The position numbers and the translations under genes were made by a program. Source: Dichetophora obliterata (lineage: Eukaryota > Arthropoda > Insecta > Diptera > Sciomyzidae). Taken from it: 64,000 bases of DNA. The DNA lies in contig OY986437.1 of assembly GCA_963920525.1 (NCBI GenBank), positions 194,885,511-194,949,510 on the forward strand. Direction: 5' to 3'. Below, one piece after another: positions 58,671-64,000 of the stretch. The notes under the pieces are model-generated. The model was not told where the DNA came from. It was given only the letters and a program-made list of their open reading frames with translations, and made no database searches. Each line of letters begins with the position of its first letter. The first letter of the stretch is position 1.

Positions 58671-59475
58671 GCTGTGTGTCCAGCATTGTTGATGTGTTGT
58701 GCTAACGCCGTAGTCTCTTTTCGTTTTTGTATGTCGTATGCATGTTCGTTTATTCTTGTTCCCAGTGCTCTCTTTGTTGTACCAATGTATATTTTGTTGC
58801 ACGGCTCGTCGTTTCCTATACAGCTGATCTGGTAAATTACATTGCTTTGTTGTGTTCTGTCTTTTGGTGTTTTCGTTCGGCTGAATATTGTTGCTAATTT
58901 TGCGGCTGGTCTGTGAGCAAATGTAATATTGTTGTTTTTGATAATTTTTCGTAGATGTTTTGTTGTCCGTGAGTTTGTGGATGTATGAAACTTTTTTGTG
59001 TGTTGCTTCGTTGTTTTCATTATCTACTTATTTTCTGTTGTTTTTGTTCGTTTTTTCCCCGTTTATAAGTTTTTTATTAGTAATTTGTAGTTATTGTCTT
59101 GTAGTATTTTGGTTATTTTCTTAAGGTTTTTATCTAAAAATTGTTCGTCGCTAATTTTTGTAACTTTGTTTATCATATTTCTTGTAGTGTTGATGTTTGG
59201 ATGTCTGGGTTGATTGGAGAAGTAATTAATAAGTCTTCTTGATGACGTCGGCTTGCTATACTAGTCAAAACTTAATTTGTTGTCTTTTCGATGTATCTTA
59301 AGATCAAAATACGGAATGTTGTTTTCTTCTGCTTTTTCTACAGTGAACTTAGTTTTGGATGGTAGGCTTTCATCTCGTTCAAGGTTTGGTCAATGTCATT
59401 TTTGTTTTCAATAGCCAGAATGTCATCCACATATATAAAAATTGTTGTTACTTTGATGTTCTTCTTTGTCAAAAT
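58671..59475 (-). pseudogene. Penelope-like element: RT end, linker, GIY-YIG domain
   Basis: The minus strand starts with FIYVDDILAIENKND (reverse-transcriptase YVDD motif) near 59440, then NNIPYFDLKIHRKDNKL, a stop, KPTSSRRLINYFSNQPRHPN, further stops, and from about 58990 SNVIYQISC..CNKIYIGTTKRALGTRINEH, the GIY-YIG endonuclease-like domain that defines Penelope-like retroelements. ENNAGHTA-type sequence ends at the hAT junction and continues at 52632. 5'-truncated and broken by several stops. Confidence 0.85.
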
Positions 59476-59794
59476 AGTGCGTGTTTCCTCTACATTTTTT
59501 TTATAACCAAGCTATTTTGTTTATTATTTATCCCTTACTATTTCAATCACTAATCTTATGGCCTAATTTTCTAAAACGATCGCAGTCACTTGTGTCAAAT
59601 TTTCATATCTTGCAATATATTTTAAAGGAAAATTTCTGTGAGAGAGAGGGAGAGGAATTGTTCTAATTCATATAGAAATAGAATTGCCAGACAAAAAAAA
59701 GTGCTTTATACAAAATAAGCCCATTAATATTTAATAATCTTAAAAAATAATTCTTGAAAAAATTAACACACTTGTCTTCTGTTTTCAAACCATT

Positions 59795-60063
59795 TTATTG
59801 TTGGATGTCATTTACACAGACTTTAGTAAAGCTTTTAATTAAGATTTTAACTAAAACTATCTCTTCTTGGATTTCTAACTCACCTGGTGAGATGGATTGA
59901 ATCATACTTATCCAATGGAACACAAAGTGTTATATTTCAACTCGTAAAGTCACCGGAGTTTCCTGTGCCGCAAGGAAGCCATCTTGGGCCTCTATTGTTT
60001 TTACTTTATATAAACGATTTACCATCTGTTATAAAGCATTGCGATATTTTATTATATGCTGAT
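59795..60063 (+). pseudogene. LINE reverse transcriptase, part before YADD
   Basis: Reads VIYTDFSKAFN, then in other frames MRWIESYLSNGTQS and PVPQGSHLGPLLFLLYINDLPS, ending LLYAD at the hAT insertion. Same jockey/CR1-like family as 40871-43652, more decayed. The frame continues at 62117 with ADDVKLVL. ATGCTGAT (60056-60063), part of the YAD codons, is the left copy of the target duplication. Confidence 0.85.
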
Positions 60064-62116
60064 CAAGGCATATTAATCAGGTAGGCTCGATTGAAAAGAC
60101 GCTCTCAAAATTTGAAATCTTGTTCTTCTTCACGTTGTGAATTGAAATCCTTGTCAGAATCAGCTGTTTCACAAAATCAAGATCAGGGTGTCGTGCAGTA
60201 TTTTGTTTGCTTACTTAATGCCTTAGTTCAATACATGTGTTAATATGGGTTGCCGTGCATACTTTTTGTGTTTAAATTTAAATAGGGGTATTTACGACTC
60301 AGTGCACTTGCCAGTGCAGTTGAGGACTTGTGCAGTTAGGTTATCATGAACACCACTATCACTTTTTCAAAGCTGTTAAATTTATCAACGTTCACAACTG
60401 CTAAAGTCCTAAAGTTCAAGGCAATAGTAGAATAGCATTTGTGCAGATTTTGGACGTACGCGTATTTTTTTTTTTTTTTTGTAAAGTGCACAAGCCCTTG
60501 TCTGCAATGGCAATGCACTGAATCGTGAATACCCCTAAAATTTATAAATATTGCAATGGAAATTAATTTTTAATGGTTAATTTTCCAATTCTTATTAAAA
60601 AAATTATTGAGTGTTTGAAAATTGACGAAAAAGTTTTGAAAATTGCCGGAAAGCTTAGGGTTTTGTCTTTATTACTACATGAAATCTTTCGTGGTGGTCC
60701 GTTAAGATCTCGGAAACGGTAGCACCTAAGGGCATCAAATTTACAACATTTGTTGTCAAGGCTAATATCTCGAGTAATAAAAAAAAATGCCACACCCCCT
60801 ATTACCGCCCACAAATCAATAAAAACGCTATATTTCAGACAAATTCTGTTGTATTGGACTAAAATTTTGTAATTTAGTTCGTATAGTTAATCTCGGCAAC
60901 TCAACAAAAATGAGCAAGGTGCTCAAACTATAACAACGCCCACTTTTAAGAAATCATTATTGTTGCTATTTAGAGCTAATGTAAATTTACAAAAAAATTT
61001 CAAATTAACCAAATCCTTAAACTATTTCACATTTTATAGCTGTTTGTATGTAAAAGTAAAATATTTTCTTACATAAAACCGGTATTTTCTCAAAAACTAC
61101 CGTTATTACTACGAATTATGAAGAGTAAATTATTGAAGTCTGAAAATTCATCTTTCATTTGGTGTATAAAATATATGATTTATTTATTCTCGGTTGAAAT
61201 AATTTCGTAATTTATATTTAAGTAAAAAATATTTAAGATTTAACTCGTACAAAAATAAGACAAGAAGAATCATGATTTCCCAGTTTACGGAATGTTTATT
61301 TTAAAACATGTTAATTCTATTTTTATACTATATTTGGTGAACTTAAACTGTAAAAACACCTTTGAAATTGGCTTATTTTTGTTTTTTAGTATCTAGAGTA
61401 AATTTACCTATAATTTTAGGATACTTTGTCAAATATCTTGTGATATGTAAAAAAAACAATATATACATTGACATATCAACTGAAAGGTTAAATTATAGGC
61501 TTTTTGAATAAGATATTTTTTTTGCATATTAATAATGCAATTTTAGTAGAAAGTAAAGGGTTTATCAGTAATAAATGTATTTATAATATGAAATCTCTAA
61601 TATAATGAAATATGTTGTTAAAATATATATGGTTTGTATTTTTTCTGACCGATTTAATTCCCTTTCAAATAACATGTCAATATTTAAACTCAATTATTTA
61701 TTGGCAAAAATATAGATGTTTTTTTTGCATAGATATTTTAGAAAAAAATTTAAAAATCGATATATCGATAATTCCTTTCGTATATTTAAATGTTTCAATG
61801 AGTACTTTAAAACTGCATTTTCAAATCTTGGCGCCCCGGTAATCGGAAGCGTGCCTATTGATTTCTTGCAACTACATATATGATACAAAATAGTAGTGTA
61901 GAAGTATGCATACTTAAGTACTAAAGTATTACTACAATAGTACTACATCTGGCAACTATGGGTGTAAGCTCAACTTTTTTCATGTCAACTTTTTTCGTTT
62001 GACATGATTTTGACAGAATTGTAGGTATTGTCGAAAAGGAATCAAGACAAACACAGAATATAAGGGGTATTTATTAAAGTCTCTCCGTATCGAGCCTACG
62101 TGGTTAATATGCCTTG
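60064..62116. mobile_element. hAT-type non-autonomous element, TSD ATGCTGAT
   Basis: A 2053-bp element with ends CAAGGCATATTAATCAGG and, inverted, CAAGGCATATTAACCACG, continuing GTAGGCTCGAT on both sides. Perfect 8-bp duplication ATGCTGAT (60056-60063 and 62117-62124). No transposase frame recognised; the interior is AT-rich and holds a MITE at 60284. Its ends resemble the 469-bp element at 54139. Confidence 0.9.
60284..60536. mobile_element. MITE with AGGGGTATT ends
   Basis: AGGGGTATTTACGACTCAG faces AGGGGTATTCACGATTCAG; pairing continues with TGCACTTGCCAGTGCAG against TGCATTGCCATTGCAG. 253 bp, non-coding, nested in the hAT element. Target duplication not clear. Confidence 0.8.
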
Positions 62117-62860
62117 ATGCTGATGATGTCAAACTTGTTCTCTCATATAAAAATGAGTAAGACGCTTTATTACTGCAAACTGACATAGATCATCTGTGTA
62201 GCTGGTGCGAAGTTAATTGCATGAAGCTCAACTTAAAGAAATGTAAGCACATGACTTTCTCTCGTAAACAGCCATTTAGAAGTAACTATAAGGTTGGGTG
62301 TTTTTGATGATCTAGGAGTGACCATGGACCCTAAACTTCGCTTCCATATTCATATAAAAAGAATAACTAGTAGGGAAAATTTTACTTTAAGGTTTATAAA
62401 ACGCTGGTCAAAGGAGCTTAATGATCCTTTCATAACTAAAACCTTATTAACGTCACTAGTAAGACCCATTTTAGAATATGCATCAGTTGTTTGGTGCCCC
62501 CGATATGGGTGTTATATTGACGAAATTGAATCTGTTTAAAAACAATTTCTTTTGTTCTGTTTGTGACCCAAACTTTCAATTACCATCTAATGAATATCGA
62601 TTAAAACTAATAAACCTACCCTCTTTAAAGAATCGGAGAATTATGCTAAATGTTAGTTGGGTTATAAAACTTTTACATGGCTATGTTAATAGTCCATATT
62701 TGTTAATTAAAATTTACTTTAATGTCCCTCTTCGACCTAGAAGATCTTTTGAGCTTCTTCATATCAATTTTTGTAGATCGAACTACTTGCAAAATGAACC
62801 ACTGAGAAGTGTTTGTGTGGACTTTAATATTTCTCGGACGTTATATCTTTAAATGAATCC
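62117..62860 (+). pseudogene. LINE reverse transcriptase, part after YADD
   Basis: From ADDVKLVLSYKNE through CSWCEVNCMKLNLKKCKHMTFSR, then (frame change) DDLGVTMDPKLRFHIHI, FIKRWSKELNDPFITK, RPILEYASVVWCP, and in a further frame LINLPSLKNRRIMLNVSW ending near 62852. This corresponds to the post-palm region of the copy at 40871-43652 (RPHLEYASQVWSP, SLNERRKSADI). At least two frame changes. 3' sequence follows to about 63503. Confidence 0.85.
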
Positions 62861-63503
62861 TTATACTCAATTAAACATACAATTCTTGATTATCTACAGC
62901 ATCATGACTGATTTTGACCATGCTATAACAAGGATACTAAATTTTTACCTGGAGTCTGATGAACGTTATTTTGCTATGCAAATCGGACTGGTTTTGCACT
63001 GGGCTGGTTTGGGAATTTTTCCAATTAACCAGCGTGGAGAATAATCACCTGCAGCACCGCTACTGATATTAACCACGTGTTCTCAAACACATATCTGATT
63101 GAAATTTGTGCGAGAAACCACCCTCTTAAGCCAGGACTCCAACGGCTTTGGGTAGGCAGAACGTTATATATTATATAAAAGCTTATTAGAGCGGTGTTTT
63201 ATTGGGTATGAGACGTCGTTTGTCTCTACTCCACCGTTCTAGACCGATACATCAGGTGTTGCTAACTTGACCTTGTTTGTCTTGGAGCGCGACACTTGAA
63301 GTGTTGCTTACGTGACCTTGTTTGTCTTGATAACGCAACGTTCCTATGCTGTTGGATAACATAATTTTTATATTATGTATTTTTATTTATTATGTTATTA
63401 ATTTTTAAACTGTTTAATACGTAACTGAAATGTTATTAATTTCTTTTTATAATTTTAAATTGCTATAAAGCCTGTTAAGGCTTAGCAACTAAATAAGTAA
63501 ATA
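62861..63503 (+). other. LINE 3' region
   Basis: Downstream of the LINE coding relic. A GTGTTGCT.AC.TGACCTTGTTTG unit is repeated twice at 63257-63333. The segment ends TAAAGCCTGTTAAGGCTTAGCAACTAAATAAGTAAATA at about 63466-63503, a tail style common to jockey/CR1 LINEs. Non-coding. Confidence 0.5.
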
Positions 63504-64000
63504 CCAAATTTGTATTTCAATTGAAAATGATGAAGTTGTATCGCATAAATGATATTTCCGGTGATTTTGAAACGATACTTTGAAACCACAAATTATCCTC
63601 AAAATTACTTAACCTTAGATTTTTGTCCTCTACGTGAATTCAAAAACCATTAAAATCGTCGAGTGACACTAAGAAATTTTAACGTAAACATATTCTACCT
63701 AGCCTTTAGCATTTTAATTTTTATGTTACAAGAACATTTGTTATTTTAATTTTTATGTTAAATGTATGAATACATGTAACGCTGTGGTTTTCTTGCCCTT
63801 TTTGATTTCTATTTTCTTTTTACATGTTTACTTGTTCTCTGTAGTGTTGCCGCTTTTTTTACCCGCACTTTACTTTGGTAAAATAATATTTCTTATTAAT
63901 GGTGGTTGTTTTTTTTTTTTTTTTGTACATAAATTTAATAATTGTTCCCTTTTTCCCTTAGTCATTCTTAGTAATATGTTGATTTGAGATAAAGAGACGA
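63504..64000. other. AT-rich intron sequence, nothing recognised
   Basis: No gene, no inverted repeats seen. TTATTTTAATTTTTATGTTA is duplicated at about 63710-63760, and a T-run sits at 63910. Confidence 0.4.

Larger units (their letters stand above)
38971..64000 (+). other. Ehbp1 first intron (continues beyond the window)
   Basis: Starts with GTAAGTG. No segment encoding the expected continuation of the NT-C2 domain (a block with VVWTRRSRR in the family) was found to the right edge, so the intron is at least 25 kb. It is filled by nested transposons listed separately. Non-transposon parts without genes include 38977-40320, 44955-45260, 45560-46200 and 46240-46860; I see no exon in them. Confidence 0.65.

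Overview
The window looks like AT-rich nuclear DNA from a higher fly. The one host coding exon I recognise begins like the EHBP1 family (fly Ehbp1) and ends in a consensus GT donor. The transposon set (mariner, Tc1-like, pogo/Tigger, hAT, PIF/Harbinger MITEs, jockey/R1/RTE-type LINEs, a Penelope-like element and a Polinton derivative) fits Diptera. A tephritid-like fly is my guess; nothing here fixes the species. No bacterial features are present.

Layout. 1-6.4 kb: a Tc1-like relic, then a nest in which a 2.76 kb miniature Polinton/Maverick carrying only a broken double-jelly-roll capsid gene sits inside the RNase H domain of a dead LINE, itself apparently inside an hAT-like shell. 6.7-22 kb: MITEs and foldback elements, an hAT transposase relic, a possible orphan 5' leader near 13.0-13.9 kb, and a second copy of the same LINE split by a PIF/Harbinger MITE. 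22-32.3 kb: a GC-rich coding-like island, a mariner relic, a non-repetitive host-like stretch (25.3-26.2 kb), an intron-containing Tigger element, a Tc1-type relic cut by an hAT MITE, and a minus-strand RTE-like LINE split by two insertions. 32.7-37.5 kb: a degenerate minisatellite and then a 2.6 kb AAAT and 10-bp-unit satellite array. 38.3-39.0 kb: 5' flank and first coding exon of Ehbp1. From 38971 to the window end I see no second exon, so these 25 kb are read as its first intron. It holds three deep nests: 40.3-46.2 kb (LINE in Tc1-like in PIF-like), 48.0-52.4 kb (near-intact mariner in an unclassified element in an IS630-type element) and 52.5-62.9 kb (Penelope-like element split by a 6 kb hAT that carries a SINE, MITEs and a pogo relic, followed by a LINE split in its YADD motif by a 2 kb hAT).

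There is no operon-like cooperation between genes. The biology is one long-intron host gene in a transposon graveyard. Order of insertion can be read from target-site duplications and from protein frames that resume on the far side of each insert. The most unusual objects are the capsid-only miniature Polinton with 215-bp near-identical ends, the 10-bp-period satellite about 1.4 kb upstream of Ehbp1, and several very long inverted repeats that would form long hairpin RNAs if transcribed.
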